Shown: piece by piece, positions 24,548 through 32,998 of the stretch
Layout: the number at the start of each line of letters is the position of its first letter
Numbering within the stretch: the stretch's first letter is position 1
NCBI GenBank assembly: GCA_035546535.1
Contig: DASZWQ010000084.1
Location: 1 to 33,102 of the forward strand
Direction of reading: 5' to 3'
Length of the DNA: 33,102 nucleotides
Source of the DNA: Pirellulales bacterium
Lineage (GTDB): Bacteria; Planctomycetota; Planctomycetia; Pirellulales; JACPPG01
Position numbers and translations under genes: made by a program
Notes under the pieces: generated by a model
Databases searched by the model: none
What the model was told of the DNA's origin: nothing
Seen by the model: the letters and a program-made list of their open reading frames with translations, nothing else

Positions 24548-25570
24548 TTAACGGCCGTTGAATTCCTTACGCAGGAACTCTTCGTTCGCTTCCCACATCT
24601 GTGCGGCTTCGCCGAAATCCACTTGCATGCGGCGCACCCGCTCCGGAACTTGCAAGCGCGAGACCGACTCGACACCCGGGCGCAGCGGAATCTGGGCGCT
24701 CGAGGATTGAGCCAGTTGCGTCTCGACCGCGGGCGACAGAATGAAACTCACCAGCCGCCGGGCCGCCTGCGGATGACGCGCTCCTTTGAGAACGCTGACC
24801 GTATTGGGAATGAACAACGTGCCGAGTTGCCCGTCGCCCTGATCAGGATAGACGATCGCCACCGGCATCAGTCGGTCGATCTCGGCGATGGCATCGTCCG
24901 AATCGGTCAGCCCGAAGGCCAACTGCCCGGCGCCCACGGCCACGGCCACTTGCTTGTTGCTCCCCATGATGTGGACGTGATTGTCCTTGATTTCGAGAAA
25001 AAACTGCTCGGCACGGTCCTGTCCCCAGGCCGCGAACAGACAGGCCGCGTGCATCGCCGACGTGCCAGTGATGGGTCGGGCCATGCCGGCCCTACCGCGA
25101 AAACGGCCGTCGACCAGGTCGCGAATCGAGCGTGGTAGTTGATCGTCTTTGGTCACTTCCGTGTTGACGAGTAACACGCGAGCTCGAGCTCCGAGCACAT
25201 GCCAGGTCCCGCGCGGCGAACGATACATCTCGGGCAGTGTTTCGTCGCTAGGGAGCGGATATTCGTCGAGCAAGCCTCGCTCGTCGAGCCGAAGGGTCTG
25301 GAGAATCTCGCCATTCCAATAGACGTCCGCATGCGGCTGACCATTCTCTTCCATGATCTGGGCCGCCAGGCCGGCCGATCGGGTCGCGCCTGTGTCGAAT
25401 GTCGGCACGACGTTGATGCCGGTCACTCGCTTGAAGTCCTGATAGACGGGCTCGGCGAATTCTCGATCAACCGAAGTATAGGCCCCGACCTCGGGCGAGG
25501 GGGCTTGCGACGCGCAGCCACCAACCAACAAGAAGATACAAGGCACAAGCGCGCGAAGCTTCGCAACCAT
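24548..25570 (-). CDS. Extracellular solute-binding lipoprotein (Fe3+-type ABC family)
   Basis: From ATG 25570 the protein has 340 residues, with an AGGGAGAG ribosome-binding site ten bases upstream. It begins with a lipoprotein signal (LVPCIFLLVGGC, lipobox LVGGC), so it is anchored at the membrane facing the periplasm. The body resembles the iron(III)/2-aminoethylphosphonate solute-binding family: VGAYTSVDREFAEPVYQDFKRVTGINV, DVYWNGEI, LLVNTEV, MARPITGTSAMHAACLF, QLAFGLTDSDDA, LFIPNTVSVLKGARHPQAARRLVSFILSP. No permease or ATPase gene is next to it, so it is an orphan binding protein here and the ligand is uncertain. Confidence 0.9.
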   Translation of the reverse strand: MVAKLRALVPCIFLLVGGCASQAPSPEVGAYTSVDREFAEPVYQDFKRVTGINVVPTFDTGATRSAGLAAQIMEENGQPHADVYWNGEILQTLRLDERGLLDEYPLPSDETLPEMYRSPRGTWHVLGARARVLLVNTEVTKDDQLPRSIRDLVDGRFRGRAGMARPITGTSAMHAACLFAAWGQDRAEQFFLEIKDNHVHIMGSNKQVAVAVGAGQLAFGLTDSDDAIAEIDRLMPVAIVYPDQGDGQLGTLFIPNTVSVLKGARHPQAARRLVSFILSPAVETQLAQSSSAQIPLRPGVESVSRLQVPERVRRMQVDFGEAAQMWEANEEFLRKEFNGR

Positions 25571-25896
25571 GTGGATGGCGCTCTCCCTGGGGCGCTTTCG
25601 TTCCTCCACGTCCTCCCCTGAATTCAGTCTATCGTCACGCCAAGACCCGGAGTAGCCGGCGCCGGACCAGGCGACGATGAGTCGACCGTTAATAGGAACC
25701 TTTCGCATCGCGAATCGATCGCCCTGTCCGGCTTAACTCCCACGAGAAGCCAACTAGTACCTGGTGCGGCCGCTGCCGGATTCCCCACTCGGCACGATTC
25801 TGCATTACCGGTCGCGATCGCCAGGCGGAAAGTACAATAGAACGTTGGACTTCAGGTCCGATCGCTAACCATCAGGACACGAGCAGAACGGCCGGT
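25571..25896. other. 326-base divergent intergenic region, no gene seen
   Basis: It separates the leftward solute-binding lipoprotein from the rightward peptidase-like gene and must contain both promoters. The frame of the lipoprotein is open back to 25708, but the lipobox and ribosome-binding site place the start at 25570. No convincing promoter, repeat or RNA was singled out. Confidence 0.5.
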
Positions 25897-27231
25897 ATGT
25901 CGAAATCCACTGCGTTGCTGGTGCTGCTGGCCGCATGGTCGATTCTTACCATGAGCGGCGCGGCCGAAACCGAGCCGGCCGCCGGACCATCGGGCGCGGC
26001 CAAGGCACGCCCAGATCTCCGCCCCACGCCGGCCCAACTCAAGGTGGCCAAGATCCGTGAACTTAAGGGGCGACATCTCACCCTGTACACCGACCTGCCG
26101 GCCGGTCCCGGCGTCGATTCCTTACCCGACGCCTTCGACCAGGCTTTCGATCAATGGCTCGCCTACTTCCATATCGAGATCACAAAGTCGTCGGCTCCGA
26201 TCGTGGCCTGCTTGATGCGCGAGAAGCCGCGTTTCGCGGCCGTCGGCCTGCTGCCGGCCGATCTGCCGGCCTTCGATCACGCGTACTTTCGTGGCAACCG
26301 TATTTGGGTCTTCGATCAGAAAGACGATTACTACCGCCGGCACCTACTCCTGCACGAAGGAACGCACGCCTTTATGAACACGAACCTCGGCGCCTGTGGT
26401 CCGCCGTGGTTCATGGAGGGCATCGCCGAGCTATTGGCTACGCACGCGCTCGTTGACGGCCAAGTGGCGCTCAACCAGTTCCCCGCCGATGCCGAGGATG
26501 TGCCGGGCTGGGGGCGCGTGCGCCTGGTGCGCGACGCGCTCGCCGCCGGTCGCCGCATGCCGATCGACGATATCCTCACCTACGACGCGCGGGCCCACGA
26601 AGAGGTCGAGCCCTATGGCTGGTGCTGGGCCATTGCGGCGTTTCTAGACGGCCATCCGCGCTATCAGGAACGCTTTCGCGAGCTGGCGCGGCATCCGGAC
26701 CCCAAAGATTTCAATGATCGCTTCCGCAAGGCATTCGACGCCGACTGGCGGGAATTGGCCGAAGAGTGGCAACTCTTCGTAGCGCACCTGGAATATGGTT
26801 ATGACCTCGTGCGCGAAGCGATCAACTTCCGTCCCGGAAAACCGCTTCCCGCGGCCGGTGCAAAAGTGAAAGTCGCCGCCGACCGTGGTTGGCAAGCAGC
26901 CGGCGTCACGCTCGAAGCGGGCAAGACGTACCACCTCCGCGCCACCGGGCGCTTTCAAGTTGCCGCCGATCCGCGCCCCTGGCCCAGCGGACCCGAGGGG
27001 GTCACGATTCGCTACTGGGAACGCAAACCGTTGGGCATCTTGCTGGCAGCGGTCCATCCCGAACCCTTCGATCCCGACTCGGCGAGCACGCTGTTGAGTC
27101 CCCTTGCGATCGGCGCAGAAGGGACGATTCGGCCCGAGGCGACCGGCACGCTGTACCTGCGGATCAACGACTCGCCGGCCGAGCTGGATGACAATAAAGG
27201 ATCGTTGGACGTGCAGATTCGGCCGGAGTAA
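25897..27231 (+). CDS. Secreted peptidase MA-like metalloprotease with lectin-like C-terminal domain
   Basis: The 444-residue protein has a signal peptide (STALLVLLAAWSILTMSGAA). The central domain has a gluzincin-type zinc site: HEGTH (an HExxH) within LLLHEGTHAFM at about residues 152-156, with a downstream Glu in WFMEGIAELLATH as a likely third ligand. The C-terminal ~110 residues (GWQAAGVTLEAGKTYHLRATGRF, GVTIRYWERKPLGILLAAV, IRPEATGTLYLRINDSPAELDDNKGSL) resemble the PA-I (LecA)-type galactose-binding beta domain, including the ND...DN calcium/sugar-binding residues. It probably cleaves or binds glycan-carrying proteins outside the cell; substrate unknown. It precedes a hairpin repeat and miaB. 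Confidence 0.82.
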   Translation: MSKSTALLVLLAAWSILTMSGAAETEPAAGPSGAAKARPDLRPTPAQLKVAKIRELKGRHLTLYTDLPAGPGVDSLPDAFDQAFDQWLAYFHIEITKSSAPIVACLMREKPRFAAVGLLPADLPAFDHAYFRGNRIWVFDQKDDYYRRHLLLHEGTHAFMNTNLGACGPPWFMEGIAELLATHALVDGQVALNQFPADAEDVPGWGRVRLVRDALAAGRRMPIDDILTYDARAHEEVEPYGWCWAIAAFLDGHPRYQERFRELARHPDPKDFNDRFRKAFDADWRELAEEWQLFVAHLEYGYDLVREAINFRPGKPLPAAGAKVKVAADRGWQAAGVTLEAGKTYHLRATGRFQVAADPRPWPSGPEGVTIRYWERKPLGILLAAVHPEPFDPDSASTLLSPLAIGAEGTIRPEATGTLYLRINDSPAELDDNKGSLDVQIRPE

Positions 27232-27328
27232 GCACCAAAGTTGGCGTCCGGGCCGCGCATCCCCCCTCGCCCGGCCGGCCACTGGCGCGTTACTATTTGG
27301 GTTCGCCCGCCCCAAGTCGCCATCCCTA

Positions 27329-27383
27329 TCAGCCCGAAGCGCCAGCGAGGGAAACGGGGCTCCTCGCTGGCGCTTCGGGCTGA
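27329..27383. repeat. Perfect 22-bp inverted repeat (planctomycete-type intergenic hairpin)
   Basis: The arm 27329-27350 (starting TCAGCCCGAAGCG) is exactly complementary to 27362-27383 (ending CGCTTCGGGCTGA), with an 11-base loop. It lies 97 bases after the peptidase stop and 99 before miaB. The core GCCCGAAGC...GCTTCGGGC is, from memory, one of the commonest dispersed elements in planctomycetes. As RNA it would be very stable and could end transcription or protect 3' ends, although there is no T-run. Confidence 0.8.
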
Positions 27384-27482
27384 GTAAGGAAACGGGCCGC
27401 AACAACGAACTTTGCGTGCCATGCATTTCGGCCACAGGCCGATAAGCATGCAGCTCGACAATCGGTCAATACGCTCCAGCCC

Positions 27483-28886
27483 ATGCCCAAGCTGTATATC
27501 GAAACCGTCGGCTGCCAGATGAACATGCTCGATAGCGAGCTGGTCGTGGCCAGTCTGCGCAAACAGGGTTATGAGCTGGTCGCCAGCGCGCGCGAGGCGG
27601 ACACGATCCTCTTCAATACGTGCAGCGTCCGGCAACACGCCGAAGACAAGATCTACAGCGCCCTGGGCCGGCTTAAGCACGCCAAGACCCACAACCCGAA
27701 GAAGATCATCGGCGTCTTGGGCTGTATGGCCCAGAAAGATCAGCAACTGATTTTCGACCGCGCTCCGTACGTCGACCTGGTCGTCGGGCCGGGTCAGTTG
27801 CACCAGATTCCCACGCTGATTTCCGAGATCGCCGCCGGCAGCGGCCCGCGGATGGAAGTCAGTCTCGACCGCACGGCCGGCAGCCGTGCCGAGGTCGAGC
27901 GCAGCTTCGAAAGCTACGATCCCTTGCGCGACGAGCAGATGCGCCCCTCGCCGTACCAGGCCTTCGTGCGGATCATGATCGGCTGCGACAAGTTCTGCAC
28001 CTATTGCATCGTGCCGAAGGTACGCGGGCCCGAGCAGAGCCGGCCGGCCGCGCAGATCGAAATCGAGGCGCGCCGCCTGGCCGACGAAGGCTGCCGCGAG
28101 ATCACTCTGTTGGGGCAAACCGTCAACAGCTATAAGCACACCGCCGATGGCCGCACCGCGCGCCTGTCGGACCTGCTCGTGCGTTTGCACGAAATCTCGG
28201 GGCTGGATCGCATCAAGTTCGTCACGAATTATCCTAAGGATATGACCGACGAGCTGCTGACCGCCGTCCGCGATTTGCCAAAGTGTTCCCACTACTTGCA
28301 CGTGCCCGTGCAAAGCGGCTCGGACGCGGTGCTGAAGCGGATGAAACGCGGTTACACGGTGGGCGAGTATCGCGAGATGCTCGCGCGCATTCGCGAGACC
28401 ATTCCCGACGCCGCGGTGACCAGCGATTTCATCGTCGGCTTCTGCGGCGAAACCGAAGAGGATTTTGAACAGTCGGCCGAGCTGTTGCGCGAAGGACGCT
28501 TCAAGAACAGCTTCGTGTTCAAGTACAGCGAGCGCCCCGGTACCAAGGGAGCCGAGTTGTTCCCCGATGACGTGCCGGACGACGTCAAGCGCCGCCGCAA
28601 CAACGAACTCTTGGCACTGCAGGCCGCGATCAGCGAAGAAGACAACCAGGCATTCCTCGGCCGCCAGGTGGAAGTGTTGGTCGAAGGGCCAAGCAAAATG
28701 AACCGCGCCACCGACGGCAAGCTTCAGTTGACCGGTCGTACCAACTGTGATCGAATCGTTGTGTTCGACGGGAACGAGCGTCTCGTCGGGCAATTCCTTC
28801 CTGTCGTGATTTACGACGCCAATGCGTGGACGTTGTTCGGCAGCGTCGTCACCAGCCACGTCGGCCCCGAAGTCTACAGCTTGTAA
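27483..28886 (+). CDS. miaB: MiaB, tRNA-2-methylthio-N6-dimethylallyladenosine synthase
   Basis: This 467-residue radical-SAM enzyme adds a methylthio group to N6-isopentenyladenosine 37 of tRNAs. It has three domains. The N-terminal UPF0004 domain carries the [4Fe-4S] ligands C11 (VGCQMN), C47 (NTCSVR) and C81 (GCMAQ). The radical-SAM domain carries C168-x3-C172-x2-C175 (GCDKFCTYC), with LLGQTVNSY and HVPVQSGSD after it. The C-terminal TRAM domain ends the protein (LVEGPSK, GRTNCDRIVVFDG, GQFLPVVIYDANAWTLFGSV). Length and motif order match the family. The start is ATG 27483. The glnE gene follows 42 bases later and is probably co-transcribed. Confidence 0.97.
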   Translation: MPKLYIETVGCQMNMLDSELVVASLRKQGYELVASAREADTILFNTCSVRQHAEDKIYSALGRLKHAKTHNPKKIIGVLGCMAQKDQQLIFDRAPYVDLVVGPGQLHQIPTLISEIAAGSGPRMEVSLDRTAGSRAEVERSFESYDPLRDEQMRPSPYQAFVRIMIGCDKFCTYCIVPKVRGPEQSRPAAQIEIEARRLADEGCREITLLGQTVNSYKHTADGRTARLSDLLVRLHEISGLDRIKFVTNYPKDMTDELLTAVRDLPKCSHYLHVPVQSGSDAVLKRMKRGYTVGEYREMLARIRETIPDAAVTSDFIVGFCGETEEDFEQSAELLREGRFKNSFVFKYSERPGTKGAELFPDDVPDDVKRRRNNELLALQAAISEEDNQAFLGRQVEVLVEGPSKMNRATDGKLQLTGRTNCDRIVVFDGNERLVGQFLPVVIYDANAWTLFGSVVTSHVGPEVYSL

Positions 28887-28928
28887 GCGCCCCCTCCGCA
28901 GGCGGCTCCCCGGCGCGACGGAATAAAG

Positions 28929-31900
28929 ATGGAAATCGGCCGACTGCATCATTTCCTCGATAATCCCGCCGAGGCGGACGGCTGGCTGCGCTCGTGGGGC
29001 CTGGAGAATCTCGAGCGCGGCCACGCCAACCTGGTGAACATGGCCACGGCCGGCATCCCGCTCGATCTCTTGGCCACGCTCTGCGATCAATTGGCCGAGC
29101 ACCTGCCGCGCTCCAGCAATCCTGACATGGCGCTCAACAACCTGGATCGATTCATCCAGGCGTCGCGCAGTCCGCTCGCAATCGGCTCCTTGTTCGAACG
29201 TGATCTCGAAGCGCTGCCGGATCTGCTGCAGATCATGGCCACGAGCCAGTATCTAAGTGACCTGTTGGTGCTCGATCCCGGTGCTTACGACTTGCTCCGG
29301 ATCACCGAAGGGCAGCCGGTGGCGCGCGACGTGCTGGTCGAGGAATTGGCCGCGGAGGTTGCGGCTCTGGACGACGATCATGCGGTGATGACGGCGCTGC
29401 GGCGTTACAAGCGGCGCGAGACTTTGCGCATCTCGTACGGCGACATCATCCGCAATCAGCCGCTGTCGACGGTGACGGCGCAAATCTCGTACCTCGCGGA
29501 CGCCATCGTGGAAAGCGCGGTCCGTTTCGCGCGCCGCCGGCTGATTGAAAAGCGCGGACACCCGCGCGGCCCCGATGGCAGCCCGGCCCGCTTTGTCGCG
29601 CTGGCGATGGGCAAGCTCGGCGGTGTGGAGCTGAACTATTCGAGCGACATCGATCTGGTGTTTCTCTACGAAATCGACGGCAAGACCGACGGCCCGCGCG
29701 CGATCGACAACGTCGAATTCTTCGATCGGCTGGTACGCGACGTCGTGCGCCTGCTGTCCGAAGCGACGGACCTGGGCGTGCCGTATCGCGTCGATTTGCG
29801 CTTGCGACCGCTGGGCGATCGCGGCCCCTTGGTGCAGAGCGTCGAGCAATCGACCCACTACTACGACGTGCTCGGCCGCACGTGGGAGCGGCAAGCGTAC
29901 GTCAAGGCGCGGGCCGTGGCCGGTGACCTCGATCTCGGCCAGGAGTTTCTCGCCCATCTCGAACCGTGGATCTATCGCCGCTATCTGGCGCTTGCCGATA
30001 TCACGGGCATCAAAGCGCTCAAGCGCCGCATCGAGCACCGCACCCACACGCAGGGCAAAGACGCCTTCGACGTGAAGACCGGCGAAGGCGGCATCCGCGA
30101 TGTCGAATTCGTCATTCAGTTTCTACAACTGCTGAACGGCGCCGACATGCCGCAGCTGCGTACGGGCAATACGCTCGAGGCGATCGCGCAACTGGAAAAC
30201 ACCGGTTGCCTGACGCACCAGGAGCGCTCGCTCTTGGAGGAAAACTACAGCTTCCTCCGCAAAATCGAGCATCGCCTGCAAATCATGTTCGATCTGCAGA
30301 CTCACAGCATGCCCAGCGATCCGCAGGAATTGCGGCGCCTGGCCATACGCATGGGCTACACGGATCAAAAAGGCAAAACGGCGCTCGCCGGCTTCGAAAA
30401 CGACTATCGCACCAAGACCGCGCTCAACCGCAAGATTCTCGATCATTTGCTGCACGACGCTTTCGGCGACGACGCCGAAACCGAGCCCGAGGTCGACCTG
30501 GTACTCGATCCCGATCCGCCTCCCGAGCAGATCGAAAGCGTGTTGGGGCGGTATCCTTTCCGCGACGTGCAACTGGCATATCGCAATCTGCAGGCGCTGG
30601 CGAGCGAGAAGATCCGCTTCTTGTCGACGCGCCGCTGCCGGCACTTTTTGGCATCAATCGCGCCACGCCTGCTCAAAGCCATTGCCGCCACGCCCGACCC
30701 CGATTCGACTTTGACCAATCTGGAAAAGGTCAGCGACTCGCTCGGCGGTAAAGGCGTCTTGTGGGAATTGTTCAGCTTCAATCCTCCCTCGATGACGCTG
30801 TACGTCGAAATCTGTTCGTTCAGCGAGTTGCTCTCGGGCATGTTGATCAGCAATCCGGGCATGATCGACGAATTGATGGACAGCCTGGTGCTGAACAAGC
30901 TGCCCTCGCGCGACGATTTGGGCACGATGCTAGCCGAGCTGAGTCGCGGCGCCGAGGATCTCGACCCGATCCTGCACAGCTTCAAGAACACGCAGCAGTT
31001 GTACGTCGGGGTGCGCAACATTCTGGCCAAGGAAGATATTGCATCAACGCTCGCAGCGCTGACGAATATCGCCGAGGTCTGCCTGGAGCGGATCGCGCTC
31101 GTGGAGTACGAAAAGCTCACCGCCAAGCTTGGCACGCCCACCATCGGCGAAGGTTCGCGCGCTGGCGAACCCTGCTCGTGGACCATCCTGGGCATGGGCA
31201 AGCTGGGCGGCCGCGAGCTGAATTTTCACAGCGATCTGGACGTCGTCTTTCTGTACGAAGCCGACGGCATGACGACCCATGCCCGCCGCCGCCAGGCCGA
31301 AACCACGACGAATCAACATTTCTTCAGCGAACTTGGACAGCGCATCATCAAGATCGCCAGCCGCCTCAGCCCTTACGGCAAACTGTATGAAGTCGATCCG
31401 CGGTTGCGTCCGACAGGCCGCTCGGGGGCGCTCGCGACCAGCTTCGCCGAATTCGCGCGCTACTTCGCCGAAGGAGAAGGGCAACTCTGGGAGCGGCAGG
31501 CGCTGACCAAGGCACGCCCGGTCTTTGGCACCGACGACGCCGCGATGGAAGCCGCCGAGCTGGTGCTGCACGCCGCCTACGATCAACCGTGGCAGTCGCA
31601 ATACGCCCGCGACATTCACGCGATGCGGTTACGGCTCGAAGAAAACGCACCGCAATGGAACCTGAAGCGCGGCCGCGGCGGCATCGTCGATATCGAGTTC
31701 ACCGCGCAAATGCTGCAACTCGCGCACGGCCGCAAACACCCCAGCCTGCGCGTGGCCAACACGCTCGACGCGCTGGCGGCGCTACGGGCCGCGGGCGTGC
31801 TCTCGGCTAAGGACGCCGATTTTCTCACCGCCAGCTACCGTTATCTGCGCAGCGTCGAAGGGGGTTTGCGCTTGATGAACTCGCGCGCCCGCAACACGCT

Positions 31901-32042
31901 GCCGCAAGAGCCGCTCGACCTGGCCAAGCTGGCCAAACGCCAAGGCGCCGCCGACCCGCAAGCCCTCTTAGACCAGTGCGGGCAATACATGGCCGGCAAC
32001 CGCGCCTGCTTCGAACGCGCGGTAGCGACGGCGGGCAAGTAA
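28929..32042 (+). CDS. glnE: Bifunctional glutamine synthetase adenylyltransferase/adenylyl-removing enzyme
   Basis: This 1037-residue enzyme adds and removes AMP on glutamine synthetase in response to nitrogen state. Two nucleotidyltransferase domains are recognised. The first has MGKLGGVELNYSSDIDLVF (about residues 227-245), followed by VPYRVDLRLRPLG and KTGEGGIRDVEFVIQ. The second has MGKLGGRELNFHSDLDVVF (about 756-774), followed by LYEVDPRLRPTGRSG and RGRGGIVDIEFTAQ. The two active sites and the connecting helical region are intact, and the length is slightly over the usual ~950 residues. ATG 28929 is preceded by GGAA. It lies 42 bases after miaB. No PII or glutamine synthetase gene is in the window. 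Confidence 0.96.
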   Translation: MEIGRLHHFLDNPAEADGWLRSWGLENLERGHANLVNMATAGIPLDLLATLCDQLAEHLPRSSNPDMALNNLDRFIQASRSPLAIGSLFERDLEALPDLLQIMATSQYLSDLLVLDPGAYDLLRITEGQPVARDVLVEELAAEVAALDDDHAVMTALRRYKRRETLRISYGDIIRNQPLSTVTAQISYLADAIVESAVRFARRRLIEKRGHPRGPDGSPARFVALAMGKLGGVELNYSSDIDLVFLYEIDGKTDGPRAIDNVEFFDRLVRDVVRLLSEATDLGVPYRVDLRLRPLGDRGPLVQSVEQSTHYYDVLGRTWERQAYVKARAVAGDLDLGQEFLAHLEPWIYRRYLALADITGIKALKRRIEHRTHTQGKDAFDVKTGEGGIRDVEFVIQFLQLLNGADMPQLRTGNTLEAIAQLENTGCLTHQERSLLEENYSFLRKIEHRLQIMFDLQTHSMPSDPQELRRLAIRMGYTDQKGKTALAGFENDYRTKTALNRKILDHLLHDAFGDDAETEPEVDLVLDPDPPPEQIESVLGRYPFRDVQLAYRNLQALASEKIRFLSTRRCRHFLASIAPRLLKAIAATPDPDSTLTNLEKVSDSLGGKGVLWELFSFNPPSMTLYVEICSFSELLSGMLISNPGMIDELMDSLVLNKLPSRDDLGTMLAELSRGAEDLDPILHSFKNTQQLYVGVRNILAKEDIASTLAALTNIAEVCLERIALVEYEKLTAKLGTPTIGEGSRAGEPCSWTILGMGKLGGRELNFHSDLDVVFLYEADGMTTHARRRQAETTTNQHFFSELGQRIIKIASRLSPYGKLYEVDPRLRPTGRSGALATSFAEFARYFAEGEGQLWERQALTKARPVFGTDDAAMEAAELVLHAAYDQPWQSQYARDIHAMRLRLEENAPQWNLKRGRGGIVDIEFTAQMLQLAHGRKHPSLRVANTLDALAALRAAGVLSAKDADFLTASYRYLRSVEGGLRLMNSRARNTLPQEPLDLAKLAKRQGAADPQALLDQCGQYMAGNRACFERAVATAGK

Positions 32043-32078
32043 TGCTTGTATCCCACCAAGTCTAGGAATCTTGGGTGC

Positions 32079-32102
32079 CATGCTCACGCTGGTGTGAGCA
32101 TG
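32079..32102. repeat. Perfect 9-bp hairpin after glnE
   Basis: CATGCTCAC (32079-32087) pairs with GTGAGCATG (32094-32102) across the loop GCTGGT. It begins 36 bases after the glnE stop and may act at the 3' end of the glnE transcript. From memory, closely related GGGTGCCATGCCCACGC elements are dispersed in planctomycetes. Confidence 0.6.
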
Positions 32103-32124
32103 TGTCGCGAGACGTTGTGATCTC

Positions 32125-32335
32125 TTTTGTGGTGCGCCCGTCTCGGCTGCAAAGCCGTTGCTCTCGTGGCACTCCGCCGCTTCATGCAGAGCAAATCAGA
32201 ACTCGTCCACGGATTCCGCAGATTGACGCAGATTTTCAGAACCGGATTGAGCCTCGCTCTTCTGTCTGCGAAATTTGTGTAATCTGCGGATGCATTCGTG
32301 CTTTTGCTTTTTGTGGTGCGGCCGTCTCGGCTGCA
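32125..32335. repeat. Direct repeat pair flanking an inverted repeat
   Basis: A 27-base unit beginning TTTTGTGGTGCG occurs at 32125-32151 and 32309-32335, with a single C/G difference. Between the two copies, 32215-32235 (TCCGCAGATTGACGCA...) is nearly complementary to 32271-32290 (...TGTGTAATCTGCGGA). The arrangement repeat-IR-IR-repeat resembles a small non-coding mobile unit. Confidence 0.65.
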
Positions 32336-32379
32336 CAGTTTTTCAGTGCATTGCGCACCTGAAACGGCTCGGCGCGTAG

Positions 32380-32994
32380 TGCAAGTGGCCAATTCTGCGC
32401 GCTGACACTAACGTCGCAGCATTTGCAAGGAGCGAGGCGTCGACCATAGGTACTAAAGGATCATTCGTCACAGACGCCGCAAAGAAGATCGTCGAGAACA
32501 TTCCTCCGAAGCGTCTGGCGGGATTCATTGGCCGCAACGTACTTCGCGTGATTCCGATCATTAGCACCGGCCTCGCGGTACTCGAGTTCTCCGACAATGT
32601 CGAAGCCCATGGTATAGGCGGGGCCGTTGCGCGGGCCACGCCGGTCCTCGGCGATCTCATTTCCGCGCATGACCTTGGCAGCGACATGGCGCGCCAAATC
32701 ATGGACGATGCGAACGCAGCTGGTGATGAACGTATTAAGGAAATTAACAAGCCAGTCTCCGATGCCTGGCAAAAAGCCAGCGAGCAAACGGCAGATGCCT
32801 TCAAGGACTTGGCCCCGAATATCAAGGTAACGAATACTTATGGTGAAAACGGACTAGTCAACCCGCACGAGGTTTCAGACGCGTTGCGGAAATACCGTGA
32901 CAAGATGTACACGGCGAATTATCTTCAAGCCCATAACGTCGCTGGGCACAACCACGCGACTAAGACCGTGTTTTCAAATTGCATGAATCGATGA
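32380..32994 (+). pseudogene. Probable C-terminal fragment of a larger protein (RHS/polymorphic toxin-like?)
   Basis: The frame is open from after a TAG at 32377. Protein-like residues (TNVAAFARSEAST, then AAKKIVENIPPKRLAGFIGRN) precede the first possible start, a GTG at 32548, so the visible part is probably a 3' remnant. From the GTG it would be 148 residues. A hydrophobic/glycine segment (LRVIPIISTGLAVLEF; GGAVARATPVLGDLIS) is followed by a charged helix and an Asn/His-rich tail (YLQAHNVAGHNHATK). The hydrophobic part resembles the pre-toxin linker of RHS-type proteins, from memory only. The stop is five bases before the insertion-sequence end. Codon use is more AT-rich than in the genes to the left. 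Confidence 0.5.
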
Positions 32995-32998
32995 AAAA

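Larger units (their letters stand above)
32043..32379. other. Repeat-rich intergenic region after glnE
   Basis: No gene is seen here. The stretch holds one perfect hairpin, a 27-base direct repeat and a long inverted repeat, each listed separately. Base composition falls compared with the flanking genes. Together with the gene fragment and IS end that follow, it marks an accessory boundary. Confidence 0.65.

Noticed and set aside
27012-29102. 696-codon minus-strand reading frame covering miaB
   Set aside because: It is antisense to the conserved miaB coding sequence and crosses the intergenic hairpin; its apparent length reflects high GC.
32343-32825. 160-codon minus-strand frame over the accessory fragment
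   Set aside because: The plus-strand reading has better protein-like composition and ends sensibly before the IS; the minus reading shows no motif or start signal.
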